64,000 nt of DNA. Source: Croceibacterium atlanticum (GTDB lineage: Bacteria > Pseudomonadota > Alphaproteobacteria > Sphingomonadales > Sphingomonadaceae). The DNA lies in contig NZ_CP011452.2 in NCBI RefSeq assembly GCF_001008165.2, positions 2,852,001 through 2,916,000 on the forward strand, in the 5' to 3' direction. This document shows positions 33,459-40,521 of this stretch, piece by piece (position 1 is the first letter of the stretch; each line of letters begins with the position of its first letter). The notes under the pieces were generated by a model that had not been told where the DNA came from, did no database searches, and was given only the letters and a program-made list of their open reading frames with translations. The position numbers and the translations under genes were made by a program.

Positions 33459-35015
33459 TCACGCCGTCGTCTCGTCCAGTGCCTTCTGTTCCTGGCCCTT
33501 GCCGAAGAAATCTTCCGGCCAGTGCTTCAGCGCGCTCATCACCGGATAGGGGGTGAAACCGCCCAGCGCGCAGAGCGAACCGAATTTCATCGTCTCGCAC
33601 AGATCGGTCAGCAGGCCGACTTCCTGTTCCGGCAGGCGTCCGGCGTCCTTGGGCGCATTGTGCATCACCGGCGCAAGTTCGATCGTGTCGCGCTTGCGCC
33701 CGCCATGGCGGATGCGGTCGATGATCTCCACGCCGCGAACCGCACCGATACGGCAGGGCGTGCACTTGCCGCAGCTTTCCGCGGCGCAGAATTCCATCGC
33801 GAAGCGTGCCATGGCGCCCATGTCCGCCGTATCGTCGAACACGGTGATACCGGCATGGCCGATCAGTGCATCGGCCTGGGCGTAGGCTTCGTAATCGAAC
33901 GGAATGTCGAACTGGTCCGGGTGGATATAGGCGCCCAGCGGGCCGCCCACCTGCACCGCCTTGACCGGGCGCCCGCTCTGCGTGCCGCCGCCAATATCGT
34001 AAATCAGCTTGCTCAGCGGAATGCCGAAGGCGACTTCGTACAGGCCGCCATGCTTGATATTGCCGGCGATCTGGATCGGCATGGTGCCCTTGGACCGGTC
34101 GATGCCCAGCTTTGCATATTCTTCCGCCCCGCCTTCGGCCAGGATGTGCGGAATGGCGGCCATGGTCAGCACGTTATTGACCACGGTGGGGCAACCCATG
34201 AAGCCTTCCAGCGCGGGCAGGGGCGGCTTGGCCCGCACTTCGCCACGCTTTCCTTCCAGGCTGTTCAGCAGCGACGTTTCCTCGCCGCAGACATAGGCGC
34301 CCGCGCCGGTGCGCACTTCCATGTGCAGCGGGGAGATGATCGGCGCGGCCTTGCGGATCGCCTCTTCCATCTTGGCGATGGCGTGGGGATATTCGCTGCG
34401 GGTGTAGATATAGGCAGTCTGCGCGCCCACCGCATAGGCGGCGATGGCCATGCCTTCGATCAGCTGGAAGGGATCGCCTTCCATCAGCATCCGGTCGGCG
34501 AAAGTGCCGCTGTCGCCTTCATCGGCATTGACCACGACATATTTGCGCGGGTTCTTCGCGTCGGCAACGGTCTTCCACTTGATGCCGGCGGGGAAGCCCG
34601 CACCGCCGCGACCGCGCAGGCCGGATTCGGTCACTTCCCTGATAATGTCGGCCGGGTCCATCGTGCGCGCACGCTTCCAGCCTTCCCAGCCGCCGGTCGC
34701 TTCGTAATCGTCAATGCTGGTTGGCCGGGTCTTGCCCGCGCGGGCGAAAGTCAGCCGCTGCTGACCGGCTATGAAGGGGTGGGCTTCCACCGGGCCGATG
34801 CAGATATCGTCCGCCTTGCCGTCGCAGATTTCGTCCACCCGGTCCGTGGTGACGGGGCCCCAGCCAACGCCGTTCACTTCCACCAGCGGTTCCAGCCAGT
34901 GCATCCCCCAGCTGGAGACGCGGTGTACTTCGTGGCCCTTTTTCGCGAAGGCTTCCGCCACGGCATCCGCGCCGCAGGCGAGGGCGAGGGCATCATCGGA
35001 AATACGGACAATCAT
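33459..35015 (-). CDS. fdsB: Formate dehydrogenase beta subunit FdsB (NuoF-like)
   Basis: A 518-residue diaphorase subunit that passes electrons to NAD+. An N-terminal thioredoxin-like region (to about 110) lacks the usual cysteine set. The NuoF-like core then has GLRGRGGAGFPAGIKW (FMN and NADH-binding glycine-rich loop), VVNADEGDSGTFADR, YVCGEETSLLNSLEG, and ESCGKCTPCRIG with the 4Fe-4S ligands. It overlaps fdsG by 4 bp and is followed ten bases later by mobA. Confidence 0.95.
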   Translation of the reverse strand: MIVRISDDALALACGADAVAEAFAKKGHEVHRVSSWGMHWLEPLVEVNGVGWGPVTTDRVDEICDGKADDICIGPVEAHPFIAGQQRLTFARAGKTRPTSIDDYEATGGWEGWKRARTMDPADIIREVTESGLRGRGGAGFPAGIKWKTVADAKNPRKYVVVNADEGDSGTFADRMLMEGDPFQLIEGMAIAAYAVGAQTAYIYTRSEYPHAIAKMEEAIRKAAPIISPLHMEVRTGAGAYVCGEETSLLNSLEGKRGEVRAKPPLPALEGFMGCPTVVNNVLTMAAIPHILAEGGAEEYAKLGIDRSKGTMPIQIAGNIKHGGLYEVAFGIPLSKLIYDIGGGTQSGRPVKAVQVGGPLGAYIHPDQFDIPFDYEAYAQADALIGHAGITVFDDTADMGAMARFAMEFCAAESCGKCTPCRIGAVRGVEIIDRIRHGGRKRDTIELAPVMHNAPKDAGRLPEQEVGLLTDLCETMKFGSLCALGGFTPYPVMSALKHWPEDFFGKGQEQKALDETTA

Positions 35016-35443
35016 CGGGCGTTCTCGATCACTTTGGTCAGGCCGGCGGCATCCAGCCGGGCGTGCAGGTCATCGCCCACACGGGCATTGGGGCCGACGC
35101 TGCACAGGCCGAGGCAGTAAACCGTCTTCAGCTTCACGCGGTTGCCCGCGGCGGTTTCGGCATCAGCCATCAGCGCTTCGACGCCGCGTGCCTTGCAGGC
35201 TTCCGCGCGGCAGATCTGCACTTCGGGGCGCGGATCGGGCTGCTGGTGAAAATCGTGATAGAAGCTGACCACCCCATGCACATCCGCGCGGGTGAGGTTC
35301 AGCCCCTTGGCGATCAGCGTTTCCGCTTCGGCATCGACGAAGCCGAATTCCTTCTGCACATCGTGCAGGATGGGCAGCAGCGGCCCTTCGCGCCCGTGGT
35401 GTTCGGCGATGATCTCGCCGATCTTCTGTTCTTTGCTGCTCAA
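35012..35443 (-). CDS. fdsG: Formate dehydrogenase gamma subunit FdsG (NuoE-like)
   Basis: A 143-residue thioredoxin-fold 2Fe-2S subunit of NAD-linked formate dehydrogenase. The family sequence LPILHDVQKEFGFVDAEAE leads to the cluster ligands in QICRAEACKARG and YCLGLCSVGPNA. It overlaps fghA upstream and fdsB downstream by 4 bp each, making the whole set a single coupled unit. Confidence 0.95.
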   Translation of the reverse strand: MSSKEQKIGEIIAEHHGREGPLLPILHDVQKEFGFVDAEAETLIAKGLNLTRADVHGVVSFYHDFHQQPDPRPEVQICRAEACKARGVEALMADAETAAGNRVKLKTVYCLGLCSVGPNARVGDDLHARLDAAGLTKVIENAR

Positions 35444-36279
35444 GATTTCAGCCTTTCCGCGTGCCAGGCAATATGATCGGCCATGAAGGTCGAGATGAAA
35501 TAATAGGAGTGGTCATACCCCTCCTGCATCCGGATTGTTGCGGGCATATCCACATTGCGGCACGCTTCGTCCAGCAAATGCGTCTTCAGCTGCTCTTCCA
35601 GGAAATTGTCGGCCAGCCCCTGATCCACCAGCAGATCGGGCAGACGGGCGCCGTCTTCGATCAGGGCGCAGGCATCATATTCGCGCCATTTCGCGCGATC
35701 CTGGCCGATATAGCCCGTCAGCGCCTTTTCGCCCCAGGGGCAGTTCAGCGGGCTGACGATCGGGGCGAAGGCGCTGGTCGAACGATAACGGCCGGGGTTG
35801 CGCAGCGATATGGTCAGCGCGCCATGCCCGCCCATCGAATGTCCGAAAATGCCCTGCCGATCCATGTCGGCAGGAAAGTTGCGGGCGATGATATCCGGCA
35901 GTTCCTGTTCGATATAGGAACGCATGCGGTAATTCTTCGCCCAGGGTTCTTCCGTCGCATCGACGTAAAAGCCCGCACCCTTGCCGAAATCATAGTTTTC
36001 GTCGTCCGGCACATCCTCGCCGCGCGGGGATGTGTCGGGGGCGACCAGGATAATGCCGTGTTCGGCACAGGCCCGGCGATATTCGCCCTTTTCCATGACA
36101 TTGGCATGGGTGCAGGTCAGGCCCGAGAGATAGAACAGCACGGGCAGCTTCGCACCGGCCGCATGTTCGGGCACGAAGACGGCGAATGCCATCTCCGTCC
36201 CGGTTGCGACGGATACATGCCTGTAAACGCCTTGCGTGCCGCCGAAGCTGCGATTTTCGCTGACTGTCTCCAGGCTCAT
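35440..36279 (-). CDS. fghA: S-formylglutathione hydrolase
   Basis: A 279-residue esterase-D family hydrolase that splits S-formylglutathione into formate and glutathione. The nucleophile elbow is GHSMGGHGAL, with YLSGLTCTHANVMEK (oxyanion region), SPRGEDVPDDENYDFGKGAGF and the late VDQGLADNFL and EGYDHSYYFI carrying Asp and His. Start 36279 gives the usual MSLETVSENRSFGG N-terminus; the reading continues upstream in another gene's space and is not used. It sits five bases after the VOC gene and overlaps fdsG, which consumes its product formate. Confidence 0.95.
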   Translation of the reverse strand: MSLETVSENRSFGGTQGVYRHVSVATGTEMAFAVFVPEHAAGAKLPVLFYLSGLTCTHANVMEKGEYRRACAEHGIILVAPDTSPRGEDVPDDENYDFGKGAGFYVDATEEPWAKNYRMRSYIEQELPDIIARNFPADMDRQGIFGHSMGGHGALTISLRNPGRYRSTSAFAPIVSPLNCPWGEKALTGYIGQDRAKWREYDACALIEDGARLPDLLVDQGLADNFLEEQLKTHLLDEACRNVDMPATIRMQEGYDHSYYFISTFMADHIAWHAERLKS

Positions 36280-36284
36280 GGAGA

Positions 36285-36671
36285 TCAGGCCTTGGGGCCG
36301 GTGTTCGGCGCGAAGACGCAGATCTTGTTGCCATCCGGATCGCGCAGATAAGCGCCGTACATGTTGCCCGGCGAATTTTCGCGGAAACCCGGATCGCCTT
36401 CGTTCGTGCCGCCCTTGGCCAGACCGGCGGCGTGCCATTTGTCGACCGTGTCGTAATCGGCGGCGCGGAAGCCGAGAGTGTGGCCGTTGGAGACATTATG
36501 CGGTTCGCCATTGGCGGGTGTTGCCACCACCAGCGCCGTGCCCTGGCCATCGGCATAGACCGAACCATGCGGCAGTTCGTGGCCTTCATAGCCGAGAACG
36601 CCCATCGTCTCGTCATAGAAGGGACGGGACTTGCTCAGATCGTTGGTGCCGAGATAGCTGTGTGTGAACAT
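36285..36671 (-). CDS. VOC (glyoxalase/bleomycin resistance) family protein 1
   Basis: A 128-residue single VOC domain (paired beta-alpha-beta-beta-beta modules). Start 36671 has CAGGAGAGG upstream and gives MFTHSYLGTNDLSKSRPFYD. Possible metal ligands His4 and the His of SNGHTLGF are present; the final position usually held by Glu reads DPDGNKICVF. Its substrate is unknown. It begins a coupled unit with fghA and the fds genes, and a TATGAT -10-like hexamer occurs on the same strand at 36721-36726 (no good -35). A role near formaldehyde/glutathione adducts is inferred from context. Confidence 0.85.
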   Translation of the reverse strand: MFTHSYLGTNDLSKSRPFYDETMGVLGYEGHELPHGSVYADGQGTALVVATPANGEPHNVSNGHTLGFRAADYDTVDKWHAAGLAKGGTNEGDPGFRENSPGNMYGAYLRDPDGNKICVFAPNTGPKA

Positions 36672-36790
36672 TGGGGGGCCTCTCCTGTGTCTCTCGCTAC
36701 CAGATTCGGTAGCCGGGTTCATCATATAGCCGAAGTTTTCGCCCTTGCGAAAGATGGGGCGGCATGTTTCGACCTTGCGGGGGCATCATT

Positions 36791-36804
36791 CCGGCATTTG
36801 CCGG
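36791..36804 (-). terminator. Small hairpin after the second VOC gene
   Basis: CCGGC and GCCGG arms around ATTT lie ten bases past the stop of the 36814-37203 gene. The stem is short and there is no T-run, so termination would be partial. Confidence 0.3.
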
Positions 36805-36813
36805 ACGCGTCCG

Positions 36814-37203
36814 CTATTCCGGCACTTCATACACGGCACATAATTCATTGCCCGTGGGATCGCGCAGATAGGCGATCCATATCTCCCTGCCGGTGGCGGG
36901 CGAGATCCGGTGCGTGGGTTCCCCTTCGCAAGGAAGGCCGCCATTGTCGAGGCCGGCGGCGTACCACGCCATCAGCGCATCCTGCGATGGCGCGAACAGG
37001 CCGAGCGTGCCGCCATTGGCATGGGTGGCCGGCTGGCCGTCGATCGGCCGGCCGATGACGAACAGCGCGTTCCCATGGCGATAGACATAGCGGCCCTTGG
37101 CGTCCGGCGTGCCGGGGCCAATGTCCAATGCGCCGAAGGTGGCATCATAGAATATGCGCGCCTGTTCGGGATCGTCGGCGCCGAAAAAGACATGTCTGAA
37201 GAT
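36814..37203 (-). CDS. VOC family protein 2, apparently with an ATC start
   Basis: A 129-residue VOC protein, paralogous to the one at 36285-36671 (compare FRHVFFGADDPEQARIFYD with FTHSYLGTNDLSKSRPFYD). No ATG, GTG or TTG lies at the homologous start. Instead an ATC codon (37201-37203) sits exactly where Met is expected, eight bases after a strong GGGGAG. A GTG 14 codons upstream is the alternative but has no ribosome site. The His of NGHTLGF in the paralogue is Gly here (NGGTLGL), so one likely metal ligand is lost. It follows the formaldehyde dehydrogenase gene by 56 bases that contain a perfect hairpin. Confidence 0.75.
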   Translation of the reverse strand: MFRHVFFGADDPEQARIFYDATFGALDIGPGTPDAKGRYVYRHGNALFVIGRPIDGQPATHANGGTLGLFAPSQDALMAWYAAGLDNGGLPCEGEPTHRISPATGREIWIAYLRDPTGNELCAVYEVPE

Positions 37204-37227
37204 GGCAGGCGCTCCCCTGCAAACCGC

Positions 37228-37251
37228 CCGGCCTGCCACGGGGCAGGCCGG
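37228..37251 (-). promoter_or_regulatory. Perfect 10-bp hairpin between adhC and the second VOC gene
   Basis: CCGGCCTGCC and GGCAGGCCGG flank a 4-base loop, right after the dehydrogenase stop codon and 10 bases before the ribosome site of the next gene. With no T-run it may stabilise or cut the transcript, or limit read-through into the VOC gene. Confidence 0.5.
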
Positions 37252-37259
37252 ATGCGGGA

Positions 37260-38372
37260 TCAGTAAACCACGACCGAGCGGATCGATTCGCCCTTGTGCA
37301 TCAGGTCGAAGCCCTTGTTGATTTCTTCGAGGCTGAGAACATGGGTGATCATCGGATCGATTTCGATCTTGCCGTTCATGTACCAGTCCACGATCTTCGG
37401 CACGTCGGTGCGGCCCTTGGCCCCGCCAAATGCCGTGCCGCGCCAGTTGCGGCCGGTGACAAGCTGGAACGGGCGGGTGCTGATTTCCTTGCCCGCTTCG
37501 GCCACGCCGATGATGATGCTGGTGCCCCAGCCGCGATGGCATGCTTCCAGCGCGGTGCGCATCACTTCGGTATTGCCGGTGCAGTCGAAGGTGTAATCGG
37601 CGCCGCCATCGGTCATCTGCACGATCCTGGCCACAATATCTTCGCGGCTCATGCCGGCAGTGTTGAGGAAATCGGTCATGCCGAATTTACGGCCCCATTC
37701 CTCCCGCTCGGGATTGATGTCGATGCCGATGATCTTGTTCGCGCCGGCCATGCGGGCGCCCTGGATCACGTTCAGGCCGATGCCGCCCAGGCCGAAGATC
37801 ACCACATTGTCACCCGGCTGGACCTTGGCGGTATTGGTAACCGCGCCGACGCCGGTGGTCACGCCGCAGCCGATATAGCAGCTGGTCTTGAAGGGCGCGT
37901 CCTCGCGGATTTTCGCCACGGCGATTTCCGGCAGGACGGTGAAGTTCGAAAAAGTCGAACAGCCCATATAGTGATAGATCGTTTCACCCTTGTAGGAGAA
38001 GCGGCTGGTGCCATCCGGCATCAGGCCCTTGCCCTGGGTGGCGCGGATTGCCGTGCACAGGTTCGTCTTGCCGGAAAGGCAGGATTTACACTGGCGGCAT
38101 TCAGGCGTGTAGAGCGGGATCACGTGATCGTCCGGCTTCACGCTGGTCACGCCCGGGCCGACTTCGCGCACGATGCCGGCGCCTTCATGGCCGAGGATGG
38201 ACGGGAAAATCCCTTCCGAATCCAGGCCGTCCAGCGTGTAGGCATCGGTGTGGCAGATGCCGGTGGCCATGATTTCCACCAGAACCTCGCCTTCCTTCGG
38301 CCCTTCCAGATCGAGCTCCACGATTTCCAGCGGCTTTTTCGCTTCGAAGGCAACGGCTGCGCGGGTTTTCAT
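37260..38372 (-). CDS. adhC: S-(hydroxymethyl)glutathione dehydrogenase (class III alcohol dehydrogenase)
   Basis: A 370-residue zinc enzyme that oxidises the formaldehyde-glutathione adduct to S-formylglutathione with NAD+. Catalytic zinc ligands lie in [15 protein letters not shown] and YIGCGVTTG. The structural zinc cysteines are in [15 protein letters not shown], and the NAD fold is [16 protein letters not shown]. The [18 protein letters not shown] stretch is typical of class III (FrmA/FlhA/AdhI) enzymes. It is the first gene of the C1 block and supplies the substrate for FghA. Confidence 0.95.
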   Translation of the reverse strand: MKTRAAVAFEAKKPLEIVELDLEGPKEGEVLVEIMATGICHTDAYTLDGLDSEGIFPSILGHEGAGIVREVGPGVTSVKPDDHVIPLYTPECRQCKSCLSGKTNLCTAIRATQGKGLMPDGTSRFSYKGETIYHYMGCSTFSNFTVLPEIAVAKIREDAPFKTSCYIGCGVTTGVGAVTNTAKVQPGDNVVIFGLGGIGLNVIQGARMAGANKIIGIDINPEREEWGRKFGMTDFLNTAGMSREDIVARIVQMTDGGADYTFDCTGNTEVMRTALEACHRGWGTSIIIGVAEAGKEISTRPFQLVTGRNWRGTAFGGAKGRTDVPKIVDWYMNGKIEIDPMITHVLSLEEINKGFDLMHKGESIRSVVVY

Positions 38373-38485
38373 CTCAATCCCTCATTGGTTTGCAAAGTGA
38401 ACGATTTTTCGGCCTCATGGCCTTTTCGTTGCGTTCATGCCACCTGGAATCCGCCCTCCCGTGGCAGAAAGGCGGGCAGGGGACG

Positions 38486-38511
38486 GCCGGCCGCGCCGCA
38501 GCGCGACCGGC
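38486..38511 (-). terminator. Strong hairpin after the AAHS transporter gene
   Basis: An 11-bp stem (GCCGG-C-CGCGC with GCGCG-A-CCGGC, one wobble pair in the RNA) with a 4-base loop lies ten bases beyond the transporter stop. No T-run follows. It separates the marR-transporter unit from the C1 block. Confidence 0.5.
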
Positions 38512-38520
38512 TTCATTGCC

Positions 38521-39963
38521 TCAGGCCGGTTTGTTCGCCGGGACGCCGGCTTCCGGCCCTTCCTGCGGGAGCGGGGTGGCTGCCTCCATCTCCTCGTCCG
38601 CATCGCGGATCGGCATGATCCAGAGCAGCAGCATGGCGAGGATCGAACCCACGCTCATGATCGCCGAGACGGCGAGCAGGTTCTCGCTGCCGCCATTGAT
38701 CGTGTCGAACAGCCAGCCTGCCGCGATCGGCGAGCCTGCCGCGCCGAGACGACCGACGCCGAGCGCGAAGCCCGTGCCGCTGGCACGAGCATAGGCCGGG
38801 AAGCTGAGTGCGAAGGCCGCGTAGTAACCGACAATAGCCGCGTTCAGGAAGAACATGGTCAGCAATGCGGCGATGCGCCAGGTCCACAAGCTCTCATGGC
38901 CGAGGCCGAAATAAAGCACTGCGGCCACGCCCAGGGCCAGGGCGGCAATGGTCGGGCCCTTGAGGCCGAACTTCTTGAGGAAGAAGCCGAAGATCGCCCC
39001 GCCAATGGCACCGCCCATATTGGCGTAGGTCAGGCTGCTGGCGCCTTCCGCCTGCGTATATCCCGACAGCGCGACGATGGTCGGCGCGTTCTTGAGGATG
39101 TAATAGAAGGTGAAAGTGTGCGCCATGTATCCGAATGACAGCAGCAGCGTGATCGGGCGCAGTCGCGGATTGGCGAGGATGTCCGTCACCTTGGGCTGGG
39201 GCCCGGACGTTTCGATCACCGGCAGGCTTGCAATTGCCGTCTTGCCGAAAGCGGCCAGCGACTTGTTGATCTTTTCCAGCGCGCCCGCGGGTCGCCGCGC
39301 GGCATAGAAGGCGGGCGTTTCCGGGACCAGCAGCATGACCAGCGGGATCATCGCCGCCGTCACCACCGCGCCGAACAGGAACACATCGTGCCAGGTGCCC
39401 TGCACCAGCAACCATTCCTGTGCCGCGAAACCGCCAATCACGCCGCCGACCGGATAGCCGATGACGTAGAAGGCCATGGAAATCGAACGGCCAGTCCGGC
39501 TCGTGACTTCGGCCACCACCGCATTGGTGGAGGCGAGCATGCCGCCAATGCCGAGGCCCGTGATGAAGCGCCACGCGACGATATCCGTCATCCAGCTGAG
39601 GCCAGGTACGCCGGGAAGGATCTGCGCATAGACGGCGATGCTGGCGAGATACATGCCGAAGGTCATGACCAGCAGGCAGGCCAGCATGGTGGCCTTGCGG
39701 CCGTATTTGTCTGCCATGCCGCCCAGCAGCACCGAGCCGAAGCCCATGCCGACGAGTTCGGCCGAGAGTACCACGCCGAGCTGGGTCCGATCGATGCCCC
39801 ATTCGGCCATCATGCCCGGCCCTGCAAAGGCGCTCGACAATACGTCGAACCCGTCCAGTGCGTTGAGGAACACCATCAGCGCCACGACAATCATCTGTCG
39901 CGCGCCCATCGGTGTATCCTTGATGACGGCGATGGGGTTCGCCCCCCCAGCTGGTCCTGCCAT
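38521..39963 (-). CDS. MFS transporter, aromatic acid:H+ symporter (AAHS) type
   Basis: A 480-residue, 12-helix major facilitator. Between helices 2 and 3 it carries GGMADKYGRKATMLACLLV, the MFS signature, and the N-terminus has ALDGFDVLSSAFAGPGM, the DGFD motif typical of aromatic acid transporters such as PcaK, BenK and VanK. It would bring a benzoate- or vanillate-like acid in with protons. It lies 30 bases after the marR gene on the same strand and faces a lignostilbene dioxygenase gene, so a lignin-derived acid is the likely cargo (inference). Confidence 0.9.
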   Translation of the reverse strand: MAGPAGGANPIAVIKDTPMGARQMIVVALMVFLNALDGFDVLSSAFAGPGMMAEWGIDRTQLGVVLSAELVGMGFGSVLLGGMADKYGRKATMLACLLVMTFGMYLASIAVYAQILPGVPGLSWMTDIVAWRFITGLGIGGMLASTNAVVAEVTSRTGRSISMAFYVIGYPVGGVIGGFAAQEWLLVQGTWHDVFLFGAVVTAAMIPLVMLLVPETPAFYAARRPAGALEKINKSLAAFGKTAIASLPVIETSGPQPKVTDILANPRLRPITLLLSFGYMAHTFTFYYILKNAPTIVALSGYTQAEGASSLTYANMGGAIGGAIFGFFLKKFGLKGPTIAALALGVAAVLYFGLGHESLWTWRIAALLTMFFLNAAIVGYYAAFALSFPAYARASGTGFALGVGRLGAAGSPIAAGWLFDTINGGSENLLAVSAIMSVGSILAMLLLWIMPIRDADEEMEAATPLPQEGPEAGVPANKPA

Positions 39964-39993
39964 TCTTTTAAATCCCTCTCCGATCGCGCGGCC

Positions 39994-40446
39994 TCAATCG
40001 TGGATTCGCGCGAGCATTTCCACCAGTTTTTCGATTTCGTCCTCGGTGAAGCGGCTTTTCAGCCAGGCTTCATGCTCCTCGATGCAGCGCTTGGCCTCCA
40101 CCAGCGCTTCCTCCCCGTCCGGGGTGATGAACAATTCGTGCTTTCGTCTGTCCGTTTCCGACTGTTCCCGGCGGACATAGCCGCGTTCGCGCAGGCGGTT
40201 GACGATCGTCATCGTCGTCGCCCGGTCCATCCGCAGGCGCGTGCCGATATCCACTTGGGAAATACCGGGATTTTCGGCCACGACCCACAATGCGGATACC
40301 TGTTTCTGCGTCAGGTCGAGATCAGCGAATGTCTCGGTGAAATGACGATAGACGGCCCCGTGTGCCAGCCGGATGTGGAAGCCTAATATGTCGTGCAGGC
40401 TGCCCAACTCCTTTTCCTTGCTTTCGATCAATGTCGGCGCGCTCAA
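39994..40446 (-). CDS. MarR-family transcriptional regulator
   Basis: A 150-residue winged-helix regulator. The DNA-binding part ISQVDIGTRLRMDRATTMTIVNRLRERGYVRR, then DRRKHELFITPDGEEALVEA, is typical of MarR. The start is TTG at 40446 with an AAGG-containing upstream sequence. The divergent gene 75 bases away encodes a lignostilbene dioxygenase, and a 21-base imperfect palindrome lies in the gap. It probably represses both itself with the transporter and the dioxygenase until an aromatic ligand binds. Confidence 0.9.
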   Translation of the reverse strand: MSAPTLIESKEKELGSLHDILGFHIRLAHGAVYRHFTETFADLDLTQKQVSALWVVAENPGISQVDIGTRLRMDRATTMTIVNRLRERGYVRREQSETDRRKHELFITPDGEEALVEAKRCIEEHEAWLKSRFTEDEIEKLVEMLARIHD

Positions 40447-40470
40447 CGGCCTTATCCCCGAACAGGTGGT

Positions 40471-40499
40471 CTTGCCTAATCGTTAGTGAAGCATACAAT
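40471..40499 (+). promoter_or_regulatory. Promoter overlapping a likely MarR operator
   Basis: CTTGCCTAATCGTTAGTGAAG (40471-40491) written in arms is CTTgcCTAA-TCG-TTAGtgAAG, with seven of nine pairs matching. A -35-like TTGCCT (40472-40477) and a -10-like TACAAT (40494-40499), 16 bases apart, overlap it. Transcription would start about 15 bases before the dioxygenase ATG. A regulator bound here would block RNA polymerase. Confidence 0.6.
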
Positions 40500-40521
40500 T
40501 GGGCGCAAGGAGAGGAACAGT

